Shown here piece after piece: positions 1 through 8,513 of a stretch of 64,000 nucleotides of DNA (its first letter is position 1; each line of letters starts with the position of its first letter). This stretch comes from Chitinophagaceae bacterium. Lineage in GTDB: Bacteria; Bacteroidota; Bacteroidia; Chitinophagales; Chitinophagaceae. The position numbers and the translations under genes were made by a program. The notes below the pieces were generated by a model. That model was given only the letters and a program-made list of their open reading frames with translations, was not told the DNA's origin and searched no databases. The DNA lies in NCBI GenBank assembly GCA_016710745.1, contig JADJVB010000010.1, positions 1 through 64,000 on the forward strand. Reading direction: 5' to 3'.

Positions 1-535
1 AAGCCAGCCGCACGTACATGCCGCTGCTGTATCTTTTTACTGGTGTATCTAAAAACTTTTCTACCCCGCTGAAATCAACGATCTCATCAAATTTCTTTTT
101 GATCTCGGCCCGGCCCATGCCCAGGATGGCACCGTTGAGGTAAATATTTTCGCGGCCGCTGAGCTCGGGATGAAAACCGGTGCCTACTTCTAAAAGTGAC
201 GCTACTCTTCCATTTAACGTGATGCGCCCGGTGGTTGGCTCGGTGATACGGCTCAATACTTTTAGCAACGTACTTTTGCCGGCGCCGTTGCGGCCGATGA
301 TACCTACGGCATCGCCCTGTTTAATTTCGAAACTCACATCTTTTAATGCCCAAAACTCTTCTATATCCTGCCCCTCAATCAATTGCTTTCCGGTCAAGGT
401 ATTTTTTAGTCCCCTGGCAATTCCTTTTATATTTTGAGTAACCACATCACGCAAAGCGGTATACCCCTGCTGCCGCTGGTGGCCAATAAAATAGCTCTTT
501 CCTACCTTTTCCGCCTTGATGATAATATCGCTCAT
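1..535 (-). CDS. Polysaccharide ABC exporter ATP-binding protein (Wzt/TagH type), cut by left edge
   Basis: Translating the minus strand from the ATG at 533-535 gives about 178 residues of an ABC ATPase. A Walker A motif, GRNGAGKST, lies near residue 85. The fragment ends just after an ABC signature of the form YSSGMYVRLA. The N-terminal stretch of about 60 residues before the nucleotide-binding core, and the GTGFHPELSGREN motif, are typical of the ATPases that export O-antigen or teichoic acid with a two-gene ABC-2 transporter. The permease lies just upstream (6 bp away), so the two form an exporter that moves lipid-linked glycan across the inner membrane. The Walker B region and any C-terminal carbohydrate-binding domain lie beyond the window. 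Family assignment is firm; the substrate is unknown. Confidence 0.93.
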   Translation of the reverse strand, partial: MSDIIIKAEKVGKSYFIGHQRQQGYTALRDVVTQNIKGIARGLKNTLTGKQLIEGQDIEEFWALKDVSFEIKQGDAVGIIGRNGAGKSTLLKVLSRITEPTTGRITLNGRVASLLEVGTGFHPELSGRENIYLNGAILGMGRAEIKKKFDEIVDFSGVEKFLDTPVKRYSSGMYVRLA

Positions 536-541
536 GAATAG

Positions 542-1362
542 TTAAATAATATCTGCAAATGTTTTTTCTACTTTTCTAAAATACCGCACGGCCAAAATTA
601 ATACGATTAATGTAAACGCCGCCGAAGTACCCATACTGATGGCCAGGCTCCGGGTAAATTCGCCGCCTAAAATACACCAGCGAAATCCGTCTATCACGCC
701 CACCATGGGATTGAGGTTATACCAGATCCGCCATTTTTCGGGTACTACACCGCTGCTGAAACCAACCGGCGAAATATATAAACCAAACTGCACAATAAAG
801 GGAATGATATACCTGAAATCGCGGTACTTCACATTCGCGGCTGTTAAATAAAGTCCGAAACTAAAGGATACCGCAAACACAAAAACCAGCATCAATGGCA
901 AAAACAGGATCTGTAATGGCGGCACATATTGATAGTAGGCCATTAAAAAAAACATGATCACAAAAGAGATCAAAAAATCCACAAAGCTGGAAATGACTGC
1001 GCTGGCCGGCACAATCATCCTCGGAAAATATACTTTTGATATTAAGTTGCTGTTGCCCACCAGGCTATTGCTGCTTTCGGTTAAAGCTGTTGCAAAAATT
1101 GCCAGGGCAGCATCGCCGCATACACCATGATGGCATAGGGCGCCAAACCTTCGGCCGGTAAATTGGCAATCTTACTAAAGATCACTGTAAACACGATCAT
1201 GGTTAACAAAGGGCGGATGATACTCCACAAAATACCGATCACGGTTTGCTTGTAACGCACTTTCACATCACGCCAGGCCAGTATATAGAACAGCTCCCGG
1301 TAACGCCACAGGTCTTTCCAGTAGTTTTTTTCTGTCCGTCCCGGTTCAATGATTAATTGCAT
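542..1362 (-). CDS. Polysaccharide ABC-2 exporter permease (Wzm type), frameshifted
   Basis: Two adjacent reading frames make one permease of about 270 residues. The first (1362 to 1081) starts MQLIIEPGRTEKNYWKDL and ends in LPWQFLQQL. The second carries GNSNLISKVYFPRMIVP and several hydrophobic segments up to the C-terminal KVEKTFADII. Adding one base to the A5 run at 1094-1098 (plus strand) restores the expected LPWQFFATALTES junction. It is an integral inner-membrane protein with about six helices, paired with the ATPase just downstream. The break is a one-base loss in a homopolymer, so it may be a sequence error (see the rpsB finding) rather than true inactivation. Confidence 0.88.
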
Positions 1363-1387
1363 GCGTATTTTAATTGTATTTGCTGCT

Positions 1388-1960
1388 TTAGTTTATTCTT
1401 TTTACTTTTTCGTTGATCAACTCATACGCCTCCCCACTCTCCACACAAACCGCCTTGTTATTTTTGTCAAATACGAGCTTATGGCCGTAAGCACTCATCC
1501 AGCCGGTTTGCAAGCCGGGGTTTCCGGTTATCAATGCATAGGCCGGTACATCTTTGGTTACCACCGCACCGGCACCAATAAACGCAAACTCGTGTATGGT
1601 ATGTCCGCATACAAGGGTGGCATTGGCACCAATGGTGGCCCCTTTTTTGATTAGGGTGGTTTTAAACTGATCCTTTCGGTTGATGGCACTGCGGGGGTTG
1701 ATCACGTTGGTGAGCACCGCACCGGGCCCCAAAAACACATCATCCTCGCAGATCACGCCTTCGTATATACTCACATTGTTCTGCACTTTTACGTTGTTAC
1801 CCAAAACCACGTTGGTGGCTACCAGTACGTTTTGCCCCAGGTTGCAGTTATTGCCGATCACCGCACCGGGCATTACATGACTGAAATGCCAGATGGTTGT
1901 ACCGGCGCCAATGGTACAGCCTTCGTCAATAACTGCTGTGGGGTGAACAAAATAATTCAT
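1388..1960 (-). CDS. Hexapeptide-repeat sugar N-acetyltransferase (WbpD/WlbB-like)
   Basis: The 190-residue protein is built of left-handed beta-helix hexapeptide repeats from about residue 5 (HPTAVIDEGCTIGAGTTIWH) to residue 145. It has the IWHFSHV and GQNV signatures of the family that acetylates the 3-amino group of UDP-2-acetamido-3-amino-2,3-dideoxy-glucuronate. A short C-terminal tail (GWMSAYGHKLVF) follows the helix, as in WbpD and WlbB. The product would be a di-N-acetylated uronic acid for the surface polysaccharide. The dehydrogenase and aminotransferase that make its substrate are not in the window. It is 25 bp upstream of the permease and probably cotranscribed. The exact sugar is inferred from family resemblance. 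Confidence 0.82.
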   Translation of the reverse strand: MNYFVHPTAVIDEGCTIGAGTTIWHFSHVMPGAVIGNNCNLGQNVLVATNVVLGNNVKVQNNVSIYEGVICEDDVFLGPGAVLTNVINPRSAINRKDQFKTTLIKKGATIGANATLVCGHTIHEFAFIGAGAVVTKDVPAYALITGNPGLQTGWMSAYGHKLVFDKNNKAVCVESGEAYELINEKVKRIN

Positions 1961-1970
1961 CGTTTTTTAT

Positions 1971-2504
1971 TTACGCCCTGCTCCAAATGAGCAGGCGGTC
2001 TTTTTTATCTGCTGTTTCTGTTAATGCAACACCTTCTTCCCGGGTATAAATAATATACCTGATCTTCCGGTTGATCAGCTGCTCTGCTTTTTCGATCAGG
2101 CTTACCAGGTAGTGACTGTCTACTTCGCCAATAAACTCCAGGTCGATCACATTGCCATCCAGGCCGCGGGCAAACTGCCCGGTAACATACACTTCTTCCA
2201 CCTGGCCCAGGTTATTGATCACGTTCTCGATAATGGTGTCGATGCCCACATATTTACGAACGATCTGTTGCAGGTTGCTGAATAAGGGATGTTTGGGATT
2301 GGCTTTGAAAAACTTCTTATTGCCTTCCATATCCGACTCCAGCATGCCCGCTTTTTCAAAACGGTTGAGCTCCAGCCGGATGGCATTGGTACTTTCCTCG
2401 AACTCGGTCTCCAGGGAACGCAAATAGGCCTTGGTACGGCTGTTTAAAAAGAACTTTAACAGCAGCTTTACCCTTGTTTTGGAAGAAATGAGTGTTTCGA
2501 TCAT
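1971..2504 (-). CDS. Winged-helix regulator with nucleotidyltransferase-like C-terminus
   Basis: I place the start at the ATG at 2502-2504 (MIETLISSKTRVKLLLKFFL), because the six residues in front of it look like leader. Residues 1-75 form a winged helix of the ArsR/MarR kind (TNAIRLELNRFEKAGML). The remainder (QVEEVYVTGQFARGLDG...IDLEFIGEVD) resembles the nucleotidyltransferase-like fold found behind such domains in Bacteroidota. Genes of this type often sit beside surface-polysaccharide exporters, so it may regulate this locus. It lies 10 bp upstream of the acetyltransferase. The role is inferred from context only. Confidence 0.7.
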   Translation of the reverse strand: MIETLISSKTRVKLLLKFFLNSRTKAYLRSLETEFEESTNAIRLELNRFEKAGMLESDMEGNKKFFKANPKHPLFSNLQQIVRKYVGIDTIIENVINNLGQVEEVYVTGQFARGLDGNVIDLEFIGEVDSHYLVSLIEKAEQLINRKIRYIIYTREEGVALTETADKKDRLLIWSRA

Positions 2505-2594
2505 ATAGATAATGAGTAGCAAAACTACTCATTATTGTGATAATTTCAAATTTTTGGAGGGCTTTTTTCAGCAACGCCTCCTGCAGGGGACGTT

Positions 2595-2820
2595 TTCCAC
2601 TGGTCGGTGTCTCCACCGACCGGAACGACATGTTCTTCCCCTGGTCGGTGGGGACATCGACCAGCGGTGAGGGCAAACAAAGTTTTCCCGAAGTTGGTGG
2701 AGACAGCAATCATAGATGGAGACACCGACCACGGAGAAATGATGGTCGGTGGAGACACCGACTATGGAGGAAACAGAATTTCGATTCGTGAAGACACGAG
2801 GCAGACCGACCAGGGGTGAG
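2595..2820. repeat. Cluster of imperfect palindromes sharing GGTCGGTG
   Basis: The 300-bp gap between the winged-helix gene and the GT9 gene holds at least four copies of a short motif in both orientations. GGTCGGTG at 2602-2609 pairs with CACCGACC at 2614-2621. CTGGTCG at 2641-2647 pairs with CGACCAG at 2658-2664. Related GACACCGACCA and GGTCGGTGGAGACACCGAC strings occur at about 2720-2732 and 2744-2762. The copies can form hairpins and look like decayed repetitive extragenic palindromes. Open frames through the region translate to low-complexity SPPT and GDTDHG runs and are not believable genes. Confidence 0.7.
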
Positions 2821-2828
2821 CTACCCGT

Positions 2829-3967
2829 TCAGGAAACGGGCTTCTTTTTGAAAAACGACTTAAACAACTTTTTTAACGGATTTAAAAAGCCCTGGAATAC
2901 ATATACCTGGTAGTAATGATCAATATAATTGATCGGGAAATCGCCAACAGCCGCTTTGTACCCTTTGATCATGTTGAAAATAAGCTTACTTGATCTTCTC
3001 TTACTGATCAGAATCCTGATATGTTTCTTTAAATAATAATAGCCGGGGAAATAGTGTTGGTGATGGACCAGTTTTGCGGGTTGCATGCCCTGCCCGAACA
3101 CATCGGTTAAAACCTGCAACACGTTGGCTTCATCGTATTCAACCATTTCCAATACGGGCGGATTATCGATACCGTTCACTTCAAAATCGAAATGCACACC
3201 GGCAAAAATGGCTCCTTTTTGCTGCAGTAACTGGATCATGGGCAGCTTTTTTGCCGCCGTGCTGGTACTGAGCCAGGTAATGCCGCTGCTGCAACCAATT
3301 AACAAACTACAGTAATGTGTAAGCGCCGCATTTTCCCGGAACGATAATTCACTGGCATCAATGATCTGCGCGTTTTCAACGGCCAGTTTATCGGGTGTAC
3401 TTAAAATAAAACAAACCCGGCTGTTTTTTGCTGTAAATTTCTGTGCCAGCGACAGCGCAAAGGCGGGCGTTAGTTTGGATTGGCCGCTGCCGGGGGCACA
3501 CTCAAAAAGCACCACCTGGTCAAAATCGGGCAATTTATTTTTTTGGGCAAAGGCGGCCACATGGGCTATCTCCTTTTCTGATAACACCACAACCGGATCG
3601 CGGGATACCCTGATGGGTTTACCATAAGCACTTAAAATGGTACCCCGTATGGTGCCTTTGTAGGTATCCCAGTTTAACGGATCTATCTGGCTGAAAATGA
3701 TCTCGTCGAATTCGCCCGCGGCTTTTTTGCCCGGGCTGTGGCTTCAAAATTATCCCAGCCGGCTTTATAAAAATCATTTCCGGGTATATCAACTTCCCAA
3801 ATTTTATCTATATCGGGATTCAGGTCTAGTATATTTCTATACCGGGAGGCAACAGCCCAGGTAATATGGCTGTCGGGATAGTCCTGTTTAATTTGCCTGG
3901 CAATGCTGGTGGCGAATAAACAATCCCCATAACAAGCGAGCTGAACGATCAGGAATTTATTAGCCAT
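2829..3967 (-). CDS. GT9-like (heptosyltransferase-family) glycosyltransferase, frameshifted
   Basis: The start is taken at 3967 (MANKFLIVQLACYGDCLFAT), which matches the usual N-terminus of ADP-heptose-type transferases with the GD motif. The first frame runs off near 3723. Restoring one base in the T6 run at 3723-3728 joins it to a second frame reading AAGEFDEIIFSQIDPLNW and continuing to the C-terminus at 2829. The second half has the GT9-like nucleotide-sugar region (FECAPGSGQSKLTP, then HYCSLLIGCSSGITWLS). The basic, aromatic C-terminal tail (LKKLFKSFFKKK) would suit the cytoplasmic face of the membrane. It probably adds a sugar to the lipid-linked glycan. Acceptor and donor are unknown. 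The break is probably an artefact. Confidence 0.8.
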
Positions 3968-4058
3968 ACCTTTAATAGGGTGTTTTTTCGGTTTGTTTGG
4001 CAGCATAGCAGCTGGTAACCAGGTTAACCTTAATTTTTTCCATAAAACCATTCCTTAT

Positions 4059-4746
4059 TCACAAAATGGTATTGATATACGTATCGGCATATACTTCGTA
4101 ACCCTTCGTCACCATAAAGGCCGCAATGGATTGGTCCTTGGGCCTGATATGCATTTCGCTGTACATACAGGTTTCCACACAGATAGCGGGTATAGGAAAG
4201 CGTTTGTAATCCAGTGATTTCAGAACCGCCAGGTCGAGTCCTTCGATATCGATAGACAGCAGATCGGGATAGGTTGCAAAATTATTTCTAATGAGGTCGT
4301 TGATTTTCACCAACGGAACTTTAACCACCTGTTCCATTTTATAATTGCCCGACCGGCTCCGTTGCTCCGCTTCTGCCTTATCAAAGGTATTGATGGCCGG
4401 TACGTCAAATATATAAAAATCGGCTTCGGTTTCATCCGACACGGCCACGCCGGCATGGATCACGGTATCTTTTGGGCGGCAGTTCTTTATTTTTCTGATG
4501 AACGAGGGATCTGCTTCCACACAAACGCCCCAACTGCCTTCCTTATAAAAAAAGATAGGTATTGTTATAATGATCCGGGAGATTGGTTCCCAGGTCGAGA
4601 TACTCAATTTTTCGTTTTCCAAAATCGTTAAACAGGAATTTGATCACGGCATCCTCACCCGCCTGCGAATAAGATGGCGGTATTTTAGGGCAAGGCATTA
4701 ACTTAACCAGGAAGTCTTTAAAGCCGTTGATCGCAGTCCGCATCAT
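4059..4746 (-). CDS. FkbM-family methyltransferase, frameshifted
   Basis: The first frame (4746 down to about 4550) reads MMRTAINGFKDFLVKLMP and then SYSQAGEDAVIKFLFND and EYLDLGTN, the start of an FkbM methyltransferase. The second frame continues YKEGSWGVCVEADPSFIRKI, DLLSIDIEGLDLAVL and the C-terminus. Removing one base from the A7 run at 4547-4553 joins NNTYLF to YKEGS, the normal family order. FkbM enzymes O-methylate sugars or other small substrates with S-adenosylmethionine. The acidic EAD and the DIEG motif are visible. Its 5' end overlaps the C-methyltransferase gene by 4 bp, so the two are translationally coupled. A second FkbM gene lies at 10824-11606. Confidence 0.82.
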
Positions 4747-5972
4747 ACAATTTCAATTTCGGGTAAAGGAAATATAAATTTACCGCCCTGTTCAATATAC
4801 TCCCTTTCCCGTTCTAAAATGGAGTTTTTAAAATGCCAGGGCAATACCAGGAAATAATCGGGCTTCATTGCCTTGGCTTCTGCTTCCGATACAATGGGAA
4901 TTAAAGTACCCGGTGTATAACTGCCAAACTTCTGCTCGTTCACTTCGGCAATGCAGGGTATTTGTTTTGTGGTAAATCCACAAAACTGCAGCAACACATT
5001 TCCCTTGGTGGAAGCGCCATAACCAAATACTTTTTTACCATCGGCCACCAGGGCATCGATCAAACTAACCAGGTCTTTACGCTGTTTAAATACCCGTTCT
5101 GCAAATGCCAGATAAGGTGCTTCGGTATCCAGGCCCATCTCCAGCTCCTGCTGCAACAACCAGTTGATCACCGCTGCATTGGAAATATGTGAAGCAGCTT
5201 TTTTACAGGCCGTTACGGCAAAACTGCCACCGTTGATATCGTTCATCTGCACATCAATAACGCGCATGCCGCAGCTTTCGAGTAAATTTTTCACCACCTT
5301 CAGCGAATAAAATTCGAGGTGCTCGTGGCAGATGGTATCGTAGCTGTTGGTGCGCAACATGCTGGGCATATAACTCTGCTCAAAATGCCAGATACCTTCA
5401 TCGGCCAGGCATTGCTCAATATCCTGTACAAAAGCAGCCGGGGATTCCAGGTCGTAAAACATCGCGATCGACGTAATGATGGTTGCCTTATCATTTGCAA
5501 AATCCTTTTTAAAAGCGGCTGCCGAAAAGAACGTGGGTATCAGCGAAATATCGTTGGTATAAAATTCTTTGAACTTGGTTCCTGTTGGATCGATACCTAC
5601 TTTACGGCATTTGCTTTTGTAGGCCTTGAGTGAAGTGGCATCGTTGCTGCCAATATCGATCACCAGGTCGTTCGCGTTCAGCGTCACCATTTTTTCCAGG
5701 GTATGGATCTTATTGGTCAGGTGCCTTACCATGGAAGCGTTTAATCCCGAGCGGTAGCCATAGTTATCGCCATACATTTCATCGAGGCTGTACGATTGCT
5801 TCATCTGCAGCAGTCCGCCATCGGGGCACCAAACCAGGTCCAGCGGCCCCTTGGTTACTTCCTCGCCGGGGCTTTTAGGAAACACACCGGTTAAATACTG
5901 TTCGCCCAGCGACAGTACGGTTACTAAGTTTTCACTTCCGCTGATGCGGCATTTGTTGATTTCGGTATACAT
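4743..5972 (-). CDS. Sugar C-methyltransferase (NovU/TylCIII-like), class I SAM-dependent
   Basis: This 409-residue protein has the three-part layout of C-methyltransferases that act on dTDP-4-keto-6-deoxy sugars. An N-terminal zinc-binding-like region contains CRISGSENLV and later VWCPDGG. A central SAM fold follows, with DLVIDIGSNDATSLKAY near residue 105. The C-terminal domain contains VFGYGASTKGNVLLQ and ends ...LPWHFKNSILERE. Its position directly behind rmlA, with rmlB nearby, fits methylation of a dTDP-4-keto sugar at C3 or C5, giving a branched deoxysugar. It starts at 5972, 17 bp after rmlA. Family assignment is solid; substrate and position are inferred. Confidence 0.87.
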   Translation of the reverse strand: MYTEINKCRISGSENLVTVLSLGEQYLTGVFPKSPGEEVTKGPLDLVWCPDGGLLQMKQSYSLDEMYGDNYGYRSGLNASMVRHLTNKIHTLEKMVTLNANDLVIDIGSNDATSLKAYKSKCRKVGIDPTGTKFKEFYTNDISLIPTFFSAAAFKKDFANDKATIITSIAMFYDLESPAAFVQDIEQCLADEGIWHFEQSYMPSMLRTNSYDTICHEHLEFYSLKVVKNLLESCGMRVIDVQMNDINGGSFAVTACKKAASHISNAAVINWLLQQELEMGLDTEAPYLAFAERVFKQRKDLVSLIDALVADGKKVFGYGASTKGNVLLQFCGFTTKQIPCIAEVNEQKFGSYTPGTLIPIVSEAEAKAMKPDYFLVLPWHFKNSILEREREYIEQGGKFIFPLPEIEIV

Positions 5973-5989
5973 TTGTTTTGGTTATTTTT

Positions 5990-6850
5990 TTATCCTGCAA
6001 TTTTTTTCAAATATTCGCCATAGCCGCTTTTCTCCAGCTCTTTGGCCTGTTTCATTAAGTCTTCTTTACTGATAAAGCCCATGCGCCAGGCAATTTCTTC
6101 GGGGCAACCGATCTTTAATCCCTGCCTTTTTTCAATCACCCGTACATATTCTGCCGCATCACTCAAACTTTCAAATGTACCGGTATCCAGCCAGGCAAAT
6201 CCCCGGTCGAGTACGGCCACTTTTAGTTTTTTTTGTTGCAGGTAATGGTCGTTTACGGTAGTAATTTCAAATTCGCCGCGGGCACTGGGTTTACTGTTTT
6301 TCGCCACATTAACAACGGTATTATCGTAAAAATATAAACCGGGTACGGCATAATTACTTTTGGGTGCTGCCGGTTTTTCTTCAATACTGACGGCGTTATT
6401 GTCCGTATCAAATTCAACTACGCCATACCGTTCGGGATCGCTTACCGGATAGGCAAATATCACGGCACCATCGGGGTTAACGCTATCCTGCAATAATTTA
6501 CTGAATCCGCTGCCATAAAAAATATTATCGCCTAAAACCAGCGCCACGCTATCGGCACCAATAAATTTTTCGCCAATTACAAATGCCTGCGCCAATCCGT
6601 TGGGTACTTCCTGCTTGGCATATTGAATAGCGCATCCCCACTGGCTTCCGTTGCCCAATAAGCGCTTAAACTGATCCTGGTCTTCGGGCGTGGTGATCAC
6701 CAAAATTTCCTTTATCCCGGCGAGCATCAAAGTACTCAGCGGATAATAGATCATGGGCTTATCGTATACGGGCATCAGCTGTTTACTGATACCCCTGGTG
6801 ATAGGATAAAGTCTTGTTCCGGATCCGCCTGCGAGTATGATGCCTTTCAT
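5990..6850 (-). CDS. rfbA: Glucose-1-phosphate thymidylyltransferase RmlA
   Basis: The 286-residue protein starts MKGIILAGGSGTRLYPIT, the nucleotidyltransferase signature. It carries KQLMPVYDKPMIYYPLSTLM, VLGDNIFYG, EEKPAAPKS and FAWLDTGTFESL, all diagnostic of RmlA. It makes dTDP-glucose from dTTP and glucose-1-phosphate, the first step toward dTDP-deoxysugars in the cytoplasm. The length matches the family norm of about 290. It forms an operon with rmlB upstream and the C-methyltransferase downstream, with one small four-helix-bundle gene between rmlB and rmlA. rmlC and rmlD are not in the window, so the final sugar need not be rhamnose. Confidence 0.97.
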   Translation of the reverse strand: MKGIILAGGSGTRLYPITRGISKQLMPVYDKPMIYYPLSTLMLAGIKEILVITTPEDQDQFKRLLGNGSQWGCAIQYAKQEVPNGLAQAFVIGEKFIGADSVALVLGDNIFYGSGFSKLLQDSVNPDGAVIFAYPVSDPERYGVVEFDTDNNAVSIEEKPAAPKSNYAVPGLYFYDNTVVNVAKNSKPSARGEFEITTVNDHYLQQKKLKVAVLDRGFAWLDTGTFESLSDAAEYVRVIEKRQGLKIGCPEEIAWRMGFISKEDLMKQAKELEKSGYGEYLKKIAG

Positions 6851-6868
6851 AAGAAGGAGTTTAGAGGT

Positions 6869-7255
6869 TTAGAGATTTAGGAAGGCGCGCAGGGTGAACT
6901 TTTGCTGCGATTTTCTTAAACCTGCAATTAAAAGAGTATGCTTTTCTATTTTTTCTCTACCGGTCATATAATCTTCATCATTCAAAAATGTTAAATCGTT
7001 GGCTATTATTAAATCGTTCAATAATTCTATCGTGCTGCTGTGTGACAGGGTACTGAAATGAGCCTGGTCTTTTGCTGTTTTACAGGAAGGCCCTTCGGCG
7101 ATATTTGAAGCGATTGAAATGCCGGCTCTCCGCATTGGTGATACTAAACCAAATTTTTCTACGGCGGGAAAACCGGTGGTTGCTTTATATGCCCAAACCG
7201 CTAATTGCCTGGCATGCTGCCAGCATGCTAATTTTTCAAAAGAATAAACTTTCAT
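6869..7255 (-). CDS. Four-helix-bundle protein (23S rRNA intervening-sequence protein family)
   Basis: The 128-residue protein has the family hallmarks: an N-terminal F-E-K-L-x-x-W pattern (SFEKLACWQHARQLAVWAY), then RRAGISIASNIAEGPSCKT, and a helical C-terminal half. These proteins form pentameric four-helix bundles. They were first seen encoded inside 23S rRNA intervening sequences, but are common as free genes in Bacteroidota, often inside polysaccharide operons. Here it separates rmlB from rmlA (60 and 18 bp gaps). No catalytic residues are evident and no function is established. Confidence 0.9.
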   Translation of the reverse strand: MKVYSFEKLACWQHARQLAVWAYKATTGFPAVEKFGLVSPMRRAGISIASNIAEGPSCKTAKDQAHFSTLSHSSTIELLNDLIIANDLTFLNDEDYMTGREKIEKHTLLIAGLRKSQQKFTLRAFLNL

Positions 7256-7315
7256 AAAATTAATTTTAAGTTATCTTATTATAGTTTCAACTCAGTCCTA
7301 AACCTCTAAACCCCG

Positions 7316-8374
7316 CTAACCCCGCTTTCTTCCATACTGTTCCTCATAATAAGCCATATAGTCCCCACTCGTTACATGCGTAAGCCATTCTTCGTTCGCA
7401 AGATACCAATCTATTGTTTTACTGATTCCCTCTTCAAATTGCAAAGATGGCATCCAGCCCAATTCATTTTTTAATTTAGTAGCGTCAATGGCATAGCGCA
7501 GGTCATGCCCGGCACGGTCGGTAACATAGGTGATCAGTTTTTCGGAATGGCCGGTTTCTCTCCCCAGCTTCTCATCCATCTGCCGGCAGAGTTCTTTTAC
7601 CAGGCTGATGTTGGTCCATTCATTGTGTCCGCCGATATTATAGGTTTCGCCGATCCTGCCTGTGTGAAAAATAACATCGATGGCTTTTACATGATCTTCT
7701 ACAAATAACCAGTCACGCACATTTTCGCCTTTGCCGTAAATGGGCAGCGGTTTGTTGTTGATGATATTGTGAATACACAGTGGTATCAGTTTTTCGGGAA
7801 AATGAAAGGGACCATAGTTATTGCTGCAGTTGCTGATCTTCACCGGCATCTTGTAGGTATGATAAAAGGCCCGCACAATATGATCGGATGAGGCTTTTGA
7901 TGCTGAGTACGGACTGCGGGGATCATAGGCGGTTTCTTCGGTGAAAAAACCGGTTTCGCCCAGGGAGCCATACACTTCATCGGTAGAGATATGATAGAAT
8001 ATTTTGTTTTCGAAATCGCCCGCCCAGGCTTCTTTTGCCGCCTGCAGTAAGGACGCCGTGCCCAGTACATTGGTGGTTATAAACGCCAGCGGATCCGTGA
8101 TCGACCGGTCAACATGGCTTTCGGCGGCGCAATGCAGTACCGCTGTGAACTTATGTTCTTCGAAAAGCTTACGCAACAGGGGCAAATCGGTGATATCGCC
8201 CTTTACAAACATGTAATTGGGTTCGTTTTCGATATCCCGGAGGTTTTCGAGGTTACCTGCATAAGTGAGTTTGTCGAGGTTAACGATCCGGTAACCGGGG
8301 TATTTGCGCACAAATAGCCGGGCTAAATGAGAACCGATAAAACCTGCACCGCCGGTAAGTAAGATAGTATGCAT
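7316..8374 (-). CDS. rfbB: dTDP-glucose 4,6-dehydratase RmlB
   Basis: The 352-residue short-chain dehydrogenase has an N-terminal Rossmann motif (LLTGGAGFIGSHLARLF). It also has the HCAAESHVDRSI and YHISTDEVYGSLG motifs, and the catalytic YSASKASSDHIVRA, as in RmlB. It converts dTDP-glucose to dTDP-4-keto-6-deoxyglucose using bound NAD+, the branch point that would feed the C-methyltransferase here. Its length is normal. It is transcribed toward rmlA. The upstream gap to the next gene (8375-8513) contains AGTTAG/TTAGCT-type repeats. Confidence 0.97.
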   Translation of the reverse strand: MHTILLTGGAGFIGSHLARLFVRKYPGYRIVNLDKLTYAGNLENLRDIENEPNYMFVKGDITDLPLLRKLFEEHKFTAVLHCAAESHVDRSITDPLAFITTNVLGTASLLQAAKEAWAGDFENKIFYHISTDEVYGSLGETGFFTEETAYDPRSPYSASKASSDHIVRAFYHTYKMPVKISNCSNNYGPFHFPEKLIPLCIHNIINNKPLPIYGKGENVRDWLFVEDHVKAIDVIFHTGRIGETYNIGGHNEWTNISLVKELCRQMDEKLGRETGHSEKLITYVTDRAGHDLRYAIDATKLKNELGWMPSLQFEEGISKTIDWYLANEEWLTHVTSGDYMAYYEEQYGRKRG

Positions 8375-8439
8375 GGGAGTAACTGCTTTTGCGGGGCAAA
8401 AATAGCTATTAATTTGTTGATGGGGAGGGGTGGGGTTTT

Positions 8440-8512
8440 AGTGGTTGGGAATTGGGTGTTAGGTATTAGCTGTTAGGAGTTAGGTATTAGCTATTAGCAG
8501 TTGGCAGTTAGC
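8440..8512. repeat. TTAGCTGTTAGGAGTTAGG-type short repeat tract
   Basis: Between rmlB and the GT4 gene is a run of degenerate 8-10 bp repeats built from GTTAGG and ATTAGC (for example GGTATTAGCTGTTAGGAG). They resemble the AGCTAAC tracts in the ribosomal-protein operon at 52862-54002. The two groups probably belong to the same simple-sequence family. No gene is visible in the tract. Confidence 0.6.
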
Positions 8513-8513
8513 A

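Noticed and set aside
2537..2819. Short genes in the GGTCGGTG cluster
   Set aside because: All six frames give low-complexity peptides created by the repeats, on both strands, without start signals or homology cues.
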